A DNA stretch of 64,000 nucleotides from Alphaproteobacteria bacterium HGW-Alphaproteobacteria-4 (GCA_002842855.1 PHEE01000011.1:1-64000), one strand, 5' to 3'; counted from the first letter of the stretch, positions 52,968-61,288 are shown. Notes: generated from the sequence alone by a model not told the origin. Program-made: numbers and translations.

Positions 52968-54176
52968 TCAGAAAAACGCCTGCAACCCGGTGATGGCGCG
53001 GCCCAAGATTAGCGCGTGCACATCATGCGTGCCTTCGTAGGTGTTCACGGTTTCAAGGTTGACCATGTGGCGCATCACCGGGAAAGCGTCCGAAATACCA
53101 TTGCCGCCGTGCATGTCGCGCGCCGCGCGGGCAATTTCGAGCGCTTTGCCGCAGTTGTTGCGCTTGATGAGCGAGATCATTTCAGGCGCGGCGTTCGCCT
53201 CATCCATCAGGCGGCCGACGCGCAACGCGGCTTGCAGGCCGAGGTTGATCTCGGTCAGCATGTTGGCAAGTTTCAGCTGGTAGATCTGGGTGTTGGCGAG
53301 CGGCCGGTTGAACTGCTTGCGGTCGAGCCCATATTGCCGGGCGGCGTGGAAACATGCCTCGGCCGCTCCCATGACACCCCAGGCGATGCCGTAGCGGGCG
53401 CGGTTGAGGCAGCCGAACGGGCCCTTCAGCCCCTCAACGCCGGGCAGCAGTGCCTCTTCGCCCACTTCGACGTTCTGCATCACGATTTCGCCGGTAATCG
53501 AGGCGCGCAGGCTGAGTTTGCCCTGAATCTTGGGCGCGCTCAGGCCCTTCATGCCCTTTTCCAGCACGAAGCCGCGAATCTTGCCGCCATGCGACTCGGA
53601 TTTGGCCCAGACCACGAAAACATCAGCGATCGGGCTGTTCGAGATCCACATTTTCGAGCCGTTCAGCACATAACCGCCGGCAGTCTTCTTTGCGGTCGTC
53701 TTCATGCCGGCGGGGTCGGAGCCTGCGTCGGGCTCGGTCAGGCCAAAGCAGCCGATGAACTCGCCGGTGGCGAGTTTGGGCAGGTATTTACGGCGTTGCG
53801 CCTCGGAGCCGTAAGCGTAGATCGGATACATCACGAGCGAGGATTGCACCGACATCATGCTACGGTAGCCAGAATCCACGCGCTCAACCTCGCGCGCCAC
53901 CAGGCCGTATGCCACATAGCCCGCGCCGATGCCGCCATATTCTTCGGGTATGGTCACGCCGAGCAGGCCCATTTCGCCCATTTCGCGGAAGATCGCAGGG
54001 TCGGTTGCTTCGTCGCGGTAGGCTTGCGTCACGCGGGGGGCGAGTTTTTCCTGCGCATAGGCGTGGGCGGCATCGCGCAGCATGCGCTCTTCCTCGGTCA
54101 GCTGCGCATCGAGGCGCAGCGCATCGGCCCAGTCGAAGCGGGAAAGGTCGGGGGCGTCTTTGGCTTTAAGGGTCAT
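52968..54176 (-). CDS. gcdH: Glutaryl-CoA dehydrogenase GcdH
   Basis: FAD enzyme that oxidises and decarboxylates glutaryl-CoA to crotonyl-CoA, late step of lysine (and tryptophan) degradation. 402 residues from ATG 54176 ([20 protein letters not shown]). Acyl-CoA dehydrogenase blocks: [87 protein letters not shown] (flavin), [21 protein letters not shown]. Catalytic glutamate in [20 protein letters not shown]. The VDSGYRS..SLVM segment is characteristic of GcdH. It follows the aminotransferase after 7 bp. Confidence 0.94.
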   Translation of the reverse strand: MTLKAKDAPDLSRFDWADALRLDAQLTEEERMLRDAAHAYAQEKLAPRVTQAYRDEATDPAIFREMGEMGLLGVTIPEEYGGIGAGYVAYGLVAREVERVDSGYRSMMSVQSSLVMYPIYAYGSEAQRRKYLPKLATGEFIGCFGLTEPDAGSDPAGMKTTAKKTAGGYVLNGSKMWISNSPIADVFVVWAKSESHGGKIRGFVLEKGMKGLSAPKIQGKLSLRASITGEIVMQNVEVGEEALLPGVEGLKGPFGCLNRARYGIAWGVMGAAEACFHAARQYGLDRKQFNRPLANTQIYQLKLANMLTEINLGLQAALRVGRLMDEANAAPEMISLIKRNNCGKALEIARAARDMHGGNGISDAFPVMRHMVNLETVNTYEGTHDVHALILGRAITGLQAFF

Positions 54177-54183
54177 CGGGTCC

Positions 54184-55392
54184 TCAGGTGAGCGAGGCGC
54201 AAAAGCGCGTGATGGCTGTGCAGGCGCGGGTGAGCGAGGCTTCATCATAGGCATAAGACAGGCGGAAGTACCCCGGCAATCCGAAAGCGCGGCCAGGCAC
54301 CACCGCGACGCCCTCTTGCGCCAGAAGTTGCGCGCAGAAGGTGGCATCATCGCTGAGTTTTGTGCCAGCGGGGGTGGCAAGGCCAAAGCAGGGGCTGCAA
54401 TCGACGTAAAGGTAGAAGGCGCCATCGGGGATCGGGCAATGCAGGCGCCCGGTGGCGTTAAGCGCTGCCGCCACCAGATCGCGGCGTTTGCGGAAAGAAT
54501 CGCGGCGCGGAGCGATGTAGTCTTGCGGGCCAAGAAGTGCCGCGATGGCTGCGGCCTGCGAAACCGACGAGGCGCCCGAGGTTACCTGCCCTTGAACCTC
54601 AGCCATGGTCTTGATGAGCGCTGCGGGCCCTATGCCCCAGCCGAGCCGCCAGCCTGTCATCGAGGCGAATTTCGAGACGCCATTCACGATCACTGTGCGT
54701 TCGGCAAGGTCGGGGGCTACGGTGCGAAACGAGGCAAAGGGCACATAGCAGATGTGCTGATAGATCTCGTCACTCATCACCGCAACATGCGGGTGGGCGC
54801 GCAGCACCTCGGCCAGGGCGGCCTGATCGGCGGCAGAGAGCACGGCGCCGGAAGGGTTGCCGGGTGAATTGAGCAGCAGCCAGCGGGTGCGGGGGGTGAT
54901 GGCGGCGGCCAGCGCCTCGGGGCGCAGGCGGAAACCATCCGCGCCCGAGGTCGGGATGATTTTCGCAACGCCGCCGCAGACCGTGACCATGTCGCTGTAG
55001 CTGGTCCAGTAGGGCGCGGGAATGATGACCTCGTCGCCCGCGTCGAGCGTGGCGAAGAGCGCGTTGAAGATGACCTGCTTGGCCCCAGTCGAAACGATGA
55101 TTTCCGCCGGACTGGCGCTATAGCCGTTGTCACGCGCGCAGGCGGTTGCGATGGCGCGGCGCAGCGCAAGGGTGCCCTGGGTGGCGGTGTATTTTGTCTC
55201 GCCAGCCAGCGCAGCGGCGTGCGCCGCCTCGATCACATGCGGTGGCGTCGGAAAGTCTGGCTCTCCGGTGCCGAGGCTGATGACATCGCGCCCCGCAGCC
55301 TTGAGCGCGGCAGCCGCCTCGGACACCTGAACGATTTCGGAAAGGCCGACCGTTGCCATGCGGCGGGCTGGGCGCAGAGGGGATGCGGGCAT
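54184..55392 (-). CDS. Class I aminotransferase, candidate 2-aminoadipate aminotransferase
   Basis: Fold type I PLP enzyme of the aspartate aminotransferase Igamma group. 402 residues from ATG 55392 ([20 protein letters not shown]). Signatures: [95 protein letters not shown] and the Schiff-base lysine in [17 protein letters not shown]. By sequence alone it would be called aspartate aminotransferase. Its place 7 bp before gcdH and beside the lysine genes suggests it makes 2-oxoadipate from 2-aminoadipate. Confidence 0.85.
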   Translation of the reverse strand: MPASPLRPARRMATVGLSEIVQVSEAAAALKAAGRDVISLGTGEPDFPTPPHVIEAAHAAALAGETKYTATQGTLALRRAIATACARDNGYSASPAEIIVSTGAKQVIFNALFATLDAGDEVIIPAPYWTSYSDMVTVCGGVAKIIPTSGADGFRLRPEALAAAITPRTRWLLLNSPGNPSGAVLSAADQAALAEVLRAHPHVAVMSDEIYQHICYVPFASFRTVAPDLAERTVIVNGVSKFASMTGWRLGWGIGPAALIKTMAEVQGQVTSGASSVSQAAAIAALLGPQDYIAPRRDSFRKRRDLVAAALNATGRLHCPIPDGAFYLYVDCSPCFGLATPAGTKLSDDATFCAQLLAQEGVAVVPGRAFGLPGYFRLSYAYDEASLTRACTAITRFCASLT

Positions 55393-55415
55393 ATTGGGCC
55401 TTGGGCGCGGTTGAA

Positions 55416-55445
55416 GGTTGCCAATGTGTATCGCACGCGGCAACC
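55416..55445. promoter_or_regulatory. Candidate LysR operator, dyad GGTTGCC-N16-GGCAACC
   Basis: GGTTGCC at 55416-55422 and GGCAACC at 55439-55445 form a perfect 7-bp dyad in the 84-bp gap between the aminotransferase and the divergent LysR gene. Position and size suit a LysR recognition site controlling both directions. Inferred. Confidence 0.5.
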
Positions 55446-55476
55446 TAGCTGAATAACCCGTTTTTGGCGATCTGAT

Positions 55477-56400
55477 ATGTATAAAGCGCATGAACTATCG
55501 CGGCCAAGGCGCTATCTGCCCTCGACCGCGCTGCTTTCGGCCTTTGAGGCTGTGTGCCGCACCGGCAGTACGGCGGCAGCCGCGCGCGAACTTTCGTTGA
55601 CGCAGGGCGCGGTCAGCCGCCTTGTGCAGCAGCTTGAGGGGCAGCTGGCGGTGCAGCTTTTCCGCCGCGAGCGGCGGCGGCTGGTGCCGACCACCGCAGC
55701 CACCGCCTATGCGCGCGATATCCGCAAGGCGCTTGACCTGATCGGGCGGGCCTCGCTTGGCCTGCGCGCGAACCCCGATGGCGGCACCTTGTCGTTGGCA
55801 ATTCTGCCCACTTTTGGCACACGCTGGCTTGCGCCGCGTCTGCCGGGGTTTCTGGCGGCGCATCCTGGGGTGACGATCAACCTTGGCACGCGACTGCAAC
55901 GGTTTGACTTCGCCCGTGAGGGCTTTGATGCCGCAATCCATTTTGGCGCACCCGACTGGCCAGACGCAGAGCACCTGAAGTTGTTTGACGAAAGCATGGT
56001 CGCCTGCGGTTCGCCGGGGTTTTGTGCCGCCCATCCTGTAGACCGCCCGGGCGACCTGTCGGCGCTTGCGCTATTGCAGCTCGAATCGCGGCCCACGGTC
56101 TGGGCGCGGTGGTTTGCCGTGCATGGGGTGCAGGCGCCTGCGCGGCGGGGGATGTTGTTCGACCAGTTTGCCACGATGATTCAGGCCGCGATTCATGGCG
56201 TGGGGGTGGCGTTGCTGCCCGAGTTCCTGGCGCAGTCGGAAATTGCCGAGGGGCGGTTGCAGCGCATTGCGGGCGAGGCGGTGCGCGGTTTGGGCGCCTA
56301 TTATCTGGTCTGGCCGAAGGACGATGCGGGGCATCCGCCGAGGGTGGCGTTTCAGGCCTGGCTTGATGCCGAATGCTCGGTGTTACGCTACGACGAATAG
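55477..56400 (+). CDS. LysR-family regulator (GcvA-like), likely controls the gcdH operon
   Basis: 307 residues. N-terminal helix-turn-helix: LSAFEAVCRTGSTAAAARELSLTQGAVSRLVQQLEGQLAVQLFRRERRRLVPT. Effector domain from about residue 100 (LSLAILPTFGTRWLAPRLPGFLAAHPGVTINLG), a GcvA/AmpR-type pattern. It is divergent from the aminotransferase-gcdH pair with a dyad in between, the usual layout for a LysR activator of the neighbouring operon. The effector could be glutarate or another lysine intermediate, but that is not shown. Its 3' end overlaps the convergent dnaQ by 13 bp. Confidence 0.85.
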   Translation: MYKAHELSRPRRYLPSTALLSAFEAVCRTGSTAAAARELSLTQGAVSRLVQQLEGQLAVQLFRRERRRLVPTTAATAYARDIRKALDLIGRASLGLRANPDGGTLSLAILPTFGTRWLAPRLPGFLAAHPGVTINLGTRLQRFDFAREGFDAAIHFGAPDWPDAEHLKLFDESMVACGSPGFCAAHPVDRPGDLSALALLQLESRPTVWARWFAVHGVQAPARRGMLFDQFATMIQAAIHGVGVALLPEFLAQSEIAEGRLQRIAGEAVRGLGAYYLVWPKDDAGHPPRVAFQAWLDAECSVLRYDE

Positions 56401-57089
56401 CGGCGCCAGAGCGCGCCCTCGCCAAGTTCGGCAACCATGGCATCGTGCGCCGCGGATTCCTGCGGTGACAGGCGCGGCGGCAGAGGCTCGGGGCGTGGTC
56501 GGGGCCGCCAATCGGCGGGGGCAGCGGCATGGCCCGGCGAAGGGGCGGCGCTTGCGGCCAGCCCAAAGTCGGGTTGGCGGCCACCGATAAGCTCGAGGTA
56601 GACTTCGGCAAGGATTTCGCTGTCGAGCAGCGCACCATGCTTTTCGCGCCCCGAATTGTCGATGCCGAAGCGTCGGCAGAGCGCGTCGAGCGAGGCGGGT
56701 GACCCGGGAAACCGGCGGCGGGCGATCAGGAGCGTGTCGAGTGCGCGCTCGGGTCCAAGCTGCGGCAGGCCGGCCCACAACAGTTCGGCATTGAGAAACT
56801 TCATGTCGAATGATGCATTGTGGATGATGAGCGGCGCTTCGGTGCCGATGAATTCTAGGAACGCGGCGGCGATTTCGGCAAAGCGGGGCTGATTTCGCAA
56901 AAAATCATCGCCAAGCCCGTGCACCTCGAACGCCTCTTTCGGCATCACGCGCTCGGGGTTGAGGTACTGGTGATAGGTTCGGCCTGTGGGCAGATGGTTG
57001 AAAAGTTCGACTGCGCCAATTTCAACGATTCGGTGGCCCTCGGCGGGCTCAAAGCCGGTGGTTTCGGTATCAAGGACTATGGCACGCAT
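56388..57089 (-). CDS. dnaQ: DNA polymerase III epsilon subunit (proofreading exonuclease)
   Basis: 233 residues. 3'-5' exonuclease of the DEDDh type: ExoI DTETTG (7-12), ExoII LIIHNASFDMKFLN, ExoIII HGALLDSEILAEVYLEL with the catalytic histidine. Further fits are HRIVEIGAVEL and FHQYLNPER-like TYHQYLNPERVMP. The C-terminal tail is proline-rich and should carry the contact to DnaE. It is the end of the maf-aroE-coaE-dnaQ transcript, whose genes overlap one another by 1 or 4 bp. Confidence 0.95.
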   Translation of the reverse strand: MRAIVLDTETTGFEPAEGHRIVEIGAVELFNHLPTGRTYHQYLNPERVMPKEAFEVHGLGDDFLRNQPRFAEIAAAFLEFIGTEAPLIIHNASFDMKFLNAELLWAGLPQLGPERALDTLLIARRRFPGSPASLDALCRRFGIDNSGREKHGALLDSEILAEVYLELIGGRQPDFGLAASAAPSPGHAAAPADWRPRPRPEPLPPRLSPQESAAHDAMVAELGEGALWRRYSS

Positions 57090-57679
57090 CAGGGGCTCCG
57101 AAGCTTTGCAATCAAGTCTTGCACGGCGGCGCGGGTTTGCTCAAGGCTGCGCGTTTCGATGATATAGGTGGCGCGCGCGCGCTTTTCGGCGTCAGGCATC
57201 TGCCGTGCGAGGACCATGGCAAGATGGCTTTCGGTCATGTCGGGGCGGGCCAGTACGCGGGCACGTTGCGCCTCGGGCGTAGTGGTTACCACGAGGGTCG
57301 CATCGCAGGCCGAATCGGCGCCGGTTTCAAAGAGCAGCGGGACGTCGAGCACGATCAGCGGGGCGGCCTTGTGGGCGGCGACGAATGCGGCGCGCGAGGA
57401 TGCGACCAGCGGGTGCACGATCGATTCCAGCCGCGATAGAGCCTGTTTGTCGCCCGCGAGCAATGCTTTCAGTGCGCCGCGGTCAACCGCACCATCGCGC
57501 ACGGCGGCGGGGAAAGCGGCGCAGATTGGGGCTACAGCTGCGCCACCATGGGCATAGAGACCGTGCACTGCGGCGTCGGCATTCCAAACTGGCACGCCGG
57601 CTTCGGCAAACATCGCCGCGGTGGTGGATTTACCCATGCCGATCGAGCCTGTCAGACCGAGAACGACGGGGCGTGTCAT
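57089..57679 (-). CDS. coaE: Dephospho-CoA kinase CoaE
   Basis: Last step of coenzyme A synthesis. 196 residues with the P-loop LGLTGSIGMGKST (8-19 region), VPVWNADAAVHGLY (CoA-domain DAD motif), LESIVHPLV, VLDVPLLFETG and VVVTTTPEAQRARVLAR-like LVVTTTPEAQRARVLARPDMTES. The stop overlaps the dnaQ ATG (TGATG) and the start overlaps the aroE end by 4 bp. The 11-mer repeat lies at 57437. Confidence 0.95.
   Translation of the reverse strand: MTRPVVLGLTGSIGMGKSTTAAMFAEAGVPVWNADAAVHGLYAHGGAAVAPICAAFPAAVRDGAVDRGALKALLAGDKQALSRLESIVHPLVASSRAAFVAAHKAAPLIVLDVPLLFETGADSACDATLVVTTTPEAQRARVLARPDMTESHLAMVLARQMPDAEKRARATYIIETRSLEQTRAAVQDLIAKLRSP
57437..57447 (+). repeat. Dispersed 11-mer TAGAGCCTGTT, copy 5
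   Basis: Exact copy on the plus strand, antisense to coaE. Context is CGATAGAGCCTGTTTGTCG. Confidence 0.6.
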
Positions 57680-58515
57680 GTGCCCAGAACCGCGGCGCGG
57701 GTGGCTTCGTCAACTTCGGGGCGCTGACCAAACCAGCGTTCGAACCCCGGCGCGGCCTGATGGATGAGCATGCCCAAACCATCAACGATGGTGCAGCCAG
57801 CAGCCTCGGCCTCGGCGAGGAAATGGGTTCTAAGCGGGGTATAAACGAGGTCGGCTACAGTGGCACGCGCCGAAAGCGCGTCGAGCGGCACCCGGAATTC
57901 GGGCTTGCCAACCATTCCGAGCGCCGATGTGTTGACCACGGTCAGCGCGTCTTCCAGCATGTTTCCGGCCTGCACCCAGTCATATATGACGATCCGGGCA
58001 CCAAATTCGGCGCGCAGCGTATCAGCGCGCGCGCGTGTGCGGTTGGAGACCCGGATTTCGGGTGCGCCCGCTTCAAGAAGCGAGGCAATCACGGCGCGGG
58101 CCGCACCACCAGCGCCTATGACGGCAGCGGGCGCGGAGGTTGGGTTCCAGAGCGGGGCATATTGACGAAGATTTGCAGTGAAACCGTAACCATCTGTATT
58201 ATCTGCATAGATCTTTCCATCAGGGCGAAAGACCAGCGTGTTTGCGGCGCCGATCAAGGCGGCGCGGTCGGTCACGATATCCGCCAGCGCCAGCACCGAG
58301 ACCTTGTGCGGAATGGTGACGTTGCAGCCGACGAACCCGGCGCGGGGAAGCGCGGCAAGCACCTGATGCAGATCGTCGGTCGCCACATCCATCGGGATGT
58401 AATGGCCCTTGATGCCATAGGTCCGCAGCCAGTGCCGATGAAGAAGCGGTGAGCGCGAGTGTGCCACCGGTGAGCCGATGACACCTGCAAGCGGGATGCG
58501 GGGGTGGTCGGACAT
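57676..58515 (-). CDS. aroE: Shikimate dehydrogenase AroE
   Basis: NADPH-dependent reduction of 3-dehydroshikimate in the chorismate pathway. 279 residues from ATG 58515. Substrate site VIGSPVAHSRSPLLHRHWL and NVTIPHKVS (catalytic lysine), NTLVF and DNTDGYGF (catalytic aspartate), dinucleotide motif VIGAGGAARAVIASLL, VSNRTRARAD, and LVYTPLRTHFL. The ATG overlaps the maf stop (TGATG). Confidence 0.95.
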   Translation of the reverse strand: MSDHPRIPLAGVIGSPVAHSRSPLLHRHWLRTYGIKGHYIPMDVATDDLHQVLAALPRAGFVGCNVTIPHKVSVLALADIVTDRAALIGAANTLVFRPDGKIYADNTDGYGFTANLRQYAPLWNPTSAPAAVIGAGGAARAVIASLLEAGAPEIRVSNRTRARADTLRAEFGARIVIYDWVQAGNMLEDALTVVNTSALGMVGKPEFRVPLDALSARATVADLVYTPLRTHFLAEAEAAGCTIVDGLGMLIHQAAPGFERWFGQRPEVDEATRAAVLGT

Positions 58516-59111
58516 CAGGCAAGCTCTCCTCGGGCGCGCAGCCAAGTGAGAAACTCGATAAGCGGAAGGCCAAGGACAGTAAAGTAATCGCCTTCGATCG
58601 CCGAAAAAAACCGCGCTCCGTGTTCCTCCAGCTTGTAGCAGCCAACCGCGTGGCGGATCGATTGCCAATGCGCGGCGACGTAGCGTTCGATCTCGTCGGC
58701 GGGCAAAGGGTGCATGGTCAGGCGAACCCGCCCGACATGACGCCAAAGTGGCACGGCACCCCGACAGACAACCATTGCCGAAAGCAGGCAATGCGTGCGC
58801 CCGGACAGGGCGGTAAGCTGCGCGATGGCGTCGGCGGGGGTTTCGGGTTTGCCGAACACGGCGCCGCCAAGATCGAGCACCTGATCAGCGCCGATCACCA
58901 GATGTTCTGGATGACGCCTTGAAATCTTGAGCGACTTGAGTTGGGCCAGGGTATCGGCCAGATCGCGCGGCGACGCAGACTCGGCTTCAAGCGCTGCCCG
59001 AACAGCGGCTTCATCGATCAGGGCGGGAATGACCTCGACGGCTAGCCCGGCACCGCGCAAAAGCTGCGCGCGGATGGTGGAGGCCGAGGCGAGGATGAGG
59101 CGGTTGGGCAT
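58515..59111 (-). CDS. maf: Maf-family nucleotide pyrophosphatase
   Basis: House-cleaning pyrophosphatase for modified or surplus nucleotides. 198 residues from ATG 59111 (MPNRLILASASTIRAQLLRGAGL), with the N-terminal (L)ILASASxxR signature, VIGADQVLDLGGAVFGKP (catalytic aspartate region) and the AVGCYKLEEHGARFFSAIEGDYFTVLGLPL C-terminal block. First gene of the maf-aroE-coaE-dnaQ operon. Immediately upstream is a perfect DnaA box (59117-59125), at the edge of the putative origin. Confidence 0.94.
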   Translation of the reverse strand: MPNRLILASASTIRAQLLRGAGLAVEVIPALIDEAAVRAALEAESASPRDLADTLAQLKSLKISRRHPEHLVIGADQVLDLGGAVFGKPETPADAIAQLTALSGRTHCLLSAMVVCRGAVPLWRHVGRVRLTMHPLPADEIERYVAAHWQSIRHAVGCYKLEEHGARFFSAIEGDYFTVLGLPLIEFLTWLRARGELA

Positions 59112-59116
59112 GACTC

Positions 59117-59125
59117 TGTGGATAA
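59117..59125 (-). promoter_or_regulatory. Perfect DnaA box (TTATCCACA)
   Basis: TGTGGATAA on plus, identical to the R-type consensus TTATCCACA on minus, five bases upstream of the maf start codon. It could serve replication initiation, DnaA control of the maf operon, or both. Confidence 0.75.
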
Positions 59126-59264
59126 CAGGGGGCACCGGTTGAGGGCAAGGCTGTGGCAAAGCTGTTGGGGGCGTTTTCGGGTTTCGGCCGCCTCGGGCGA
59201 CGGTGGTTTTTCCCGCTGTGCAAAGGTGAAGGTTCTGGGTGTTGGAAAGGAACTGGCTCGACGG

Positions 59265-59318
59265 GTTATCGCGCCGGATCCGGCGCCGGTATAACACTTG
59301 TAACCAACTGTTATACCG
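59265..59318. repeat. Nested palindromes in the putative origin
   Basis: A perfect 16-bp palindrome GCGCCGGATCCGGCGC (59271-59286) is followed at once by a 9-bp inverted repeat, CGGTATAAC (59287-59295) and GTTATACCG (59310-59318), with a 14-nt loop. A GTTAT at 59265-59269 is a further arm. GTTAT/ATAAC thus occurs three times in 54 bp in a regular layout, suggesting a protein-binding array rather than a transcript hairpin. Confidence 0.7.
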
Positions 59319-59483
59319 AGAAAAAGCCACATCGTTCGCACTATGATGCACAGGGTTTTGCACAGGCATGCAGCCTGTGGGCAGAAGACGGGAGGATTGG
59401 GCTTATCCTGTTTTCCACAGCCCCTACAAATACATCATCTTTTCTTTTCATATACTTGATTTAAGAAGGGCGGCCTTTTTTAT

Positions 59484-59861
59484 TTGCCGCGGTTGTTCGT
59501 CTATCACGTCGAGGGTCTGCAAAAGGCGGGGGTCGAGCGGGGGTCGGAGATGGACCTTCTGTTTCGGCATCAGGAGCGGCTGTTGCTGAATGCAATCATG
59601 ACGCCGGCGATGTACGCAACGTGGATTTTCGGGCTTATGTTGGTGTTCACGCCCGGAATTGTTGGCTGGACCGAGATTTGGCCGTGGGCCAAGGCCGCAG
59701 CGGTTATCGGAATGACGGCGTTCCACTATTGGCTCGCGGTGCAGCGTTTGGCGCTGGTTGAAGGGCGGAACCGGTTGACCGGGCGGCAATACCGGATGGC
59801 AAACGAGTTGCCGACGGTATTTATGATCGTCATTGTGCTGGCAGTGATTGTACGATTCTGA
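59484..59861 (+). CDS. hemJ: HemJ-family protoporphyrinogen oxidase, 5'-truncated (possible pseudogene)
   Basis: HemJ oxidises protoporphyrinogen IX in the membrane. Similarity is clear from GGLFYLPRLFVYHVEGLQKAG through HQERLLLNAIMTPAMYATWIFGL, FHYWLAVQRL and RQYRMANELPTVFMIVIVLAVIVRF, but about the first 25 residues (first helix with its conserved histidine) are gone. Reading upstream in frame, homology runs back only to the GGLFYL codons at 59469, then turns into unrelated AT-rich sequence with a TGA at 59457-59459. No ATG is available; TTG 59484 or a later ATG would be needed. The remaining 125 codons are intact. Either a recent deletion, an assembly join near the origin, or an unusual start. 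Confidence 0.75.
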   Translation: MPRLFVYHVEGLQKAGVERGSEMDLLFRHQERLLLNAIMTPAMYATWIFGLMLVFTPGIVGWTEIWPWAKAAAVIGMTAFHYWLAVQRLALVEGRNRLTGRQYRMANELPTVFMIVIVLAVIVRF

Positions 59862-59986
59862 GCGCTGGTTGACTTTTCGCGCTGCTGCAGGTAGGGAGCG
59901 GCAACCTGGCCGTCCGGCCGCAAAGGTATATCCGAAAAAGCTTGTCTGCCGCGCCCCGTGGGGTGCCTGAACCCAGTGGAATTTCC

Positions 59987-61258
59987 ATGAGCGAAGAACG
60001 TTTGAACCTCGCCGATCTCAAGGCGAAGACGCCTGCCGACCTGCTTGCGATGGCTGAGGAGTGGGAGATCGAGAACGCGTCGACGATGCGTAAGGGCGAG
60101 ATGATGTTCTCGATCCTGAAAGAACACGCCGAGGACGGGATCGATATTGGTGGCGATGGTGTTCTGGAGGTGGTTCAGGACGGATTTGGCTTTCTGCGGA
60201 GCCCTTCGGCCAACTACCTGCCGGGCCCGGATGATATTTATGTAAGCCCCGACATGATCCGCCAGTATTCGCTGCGCACTGGCGACACGGTCGAGGGTGT
60301 GATGCGGGCGCCGGGTGAAAATGAACGCTATTTCGCGCTGAACACGGTGGAGCAGATAAACTTTCAGGACCCGGAACGGGCGCGGCACAAGGTTGCGTTT
60401 GAAAACCTGACGCCGCTCTACCCGACCGAGCGGCTGAAGATGGAAGTGGAAGACCCGACGATCAAGGACCGGTCGGCGCGGATCATCGATCTGGTGGCAC
60501 CGATTGGCAAGGGTCAGCGCGGGTTGATCGTGGCGCCGCCGCGCACCGGCAAGACGGTGCTTTTGCAGAACATTGCAAACTCGATCGAGAAGAATCACCC
60601 GGAAGTGTACCTGATCGTTCTGTTGATCGATGAGCGGCCCGAGGAAGTGACCGACATGCAACGCAGCGTGAAGGGCGAGGTGATTTCGTCAACTTTCGAT
60701 GAGCCTGCGACACGCCACGTTGCTGTTGCCGAGATGGTGATCGAAAAGGCAAAGCGGTTGGTCGAGCACAAGCGTGATGTGGTGATCCTGCTCGACAGCA
60801 TCACGCGCCTTGGGCGCGCGTTCAACACTGTGGTGCCTTCGAGCGGCAAGGTGTTGACCGGTGGTGTCGATGCCAACGCGCTGCAGCGGCCGAAGCGCTT
60901 TTTTGGTGCGGCGCGCAACATTGAAGAGGGCGGCAGCCTGACAATTATCGCCACCGCGCTGATCGACACCGGTTCACGCATGGACGAGGTGATTTTTGAG
61001 GAGTTCAAGGGCACTGGCAACGCGGAAATCGTGCTCGACCGCAAGGTGGCCGACAAGCGCGTGTTCCCGGCGATGGACATTCTCAAATCGGGCACCCGGA
61101 AAGAAGAGCTGCTGGTCGATCCGAAGGACTTGCAGAAAACCTATCTGCTGCGACGCATTCTGAACCCGATGGGAACCACGGATGCGATCGAATTCCTGAT
61201 CTCGAAGTTGAAACAGACCAAGACGAACAGCGAGTTCTTCGATTCGATGAACGCCTGA
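59987..61258 (+). CDS. rho: Transcription termination factor Rho
   Basis: Hexameric RNA-dependent ATPase that ends transcription. 423 residues from ATG 59987 ([26 protein letters not shown]). N-terminal helical and cold-shock-like RNA-binding domain ([30 protein letters not shown]), then Walker A PPRTGKT (184-190), [18 protein letters not shown] (Walker B and R-loop area), [32 protein letters not shown] (Q- and secondary-site loops) and [20 protein letters not shown]. It lies 125 bp after hemJ; that leader shows no clear hairpin by eye. Confidence 0.97.
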   Translation: MSEERLNLADLKAKTPADLLAMAEEWEIENASTMRKGEMMFSILKEHAEDGIDIGGDGVLEVVQDGFGFLRSPSANYLPGPDDIYVSPDMIRQYSLRTGDTVEGVMRAPGENERYFALNTVEQINFQDPERARHKVAFENLTPLYPTERLKMEVEDPTIKDRSARIIDLVAPIGKGQRGLIVAPPRTGKTVLLQNIANSIEKNHPEVYLIVLLIDERPEEVTDMQRSVKGEVISSTFDEPATRHVAVAEMVIEKAKRLVEHKRDVVILLDSITRLGRAFNTVVPSSGKVLTGGVDANALQRPKRFFGAARNIEEGGSLTIIATALIDTGSRMDEVIFEEFKGTGNAEIVLDRKVADKRVFPAMDILKSGTRKEELLVDPKDLQKTYLLRRILNPMGTTDAIEFLISKLKQTKTNSEFFDSMNA

Positions 61259-61288
61259 CCGGCCACGCTGCGGTAAGGGATTTCGACG

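Larger units (their letters stand above)
59112..59480. other. Putative chromosomal replication origin (oriC) region
   Basis: The largest gene-free stretch of the window (372 bp to the hemJ start). It contains one perfect DnaA box (TGTGGATAA, 59117-59125) beside a GANTC methylation site (GACTC, 59112-59116). Three boxes with one mismatch to TTATNCACA are TGATGCACA (59344-59352), TTTTGCACA (59356-59364) and TTTTCCACA (59411-59419). There is also a block of palindromes (59265-59318) and an AT-rich tract (about 59424-59466) that could be the unwinding element. It is flanked by maf-aroE-coaE-dnaQ and hemJ-rho-mnmE-mnmG, the gene sets that surround origins in Caulobacter and Rhodobacterales. Function is inferred. 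Confidence 0.65.

Noticed and set aside
59457-59483. A simple frameshift explaining the missing hemJ start
   Set aside because: None of the three upstream frames shows the expected first-helix sequence; similarity ends sharply, so sequence is missing rather than shifted.
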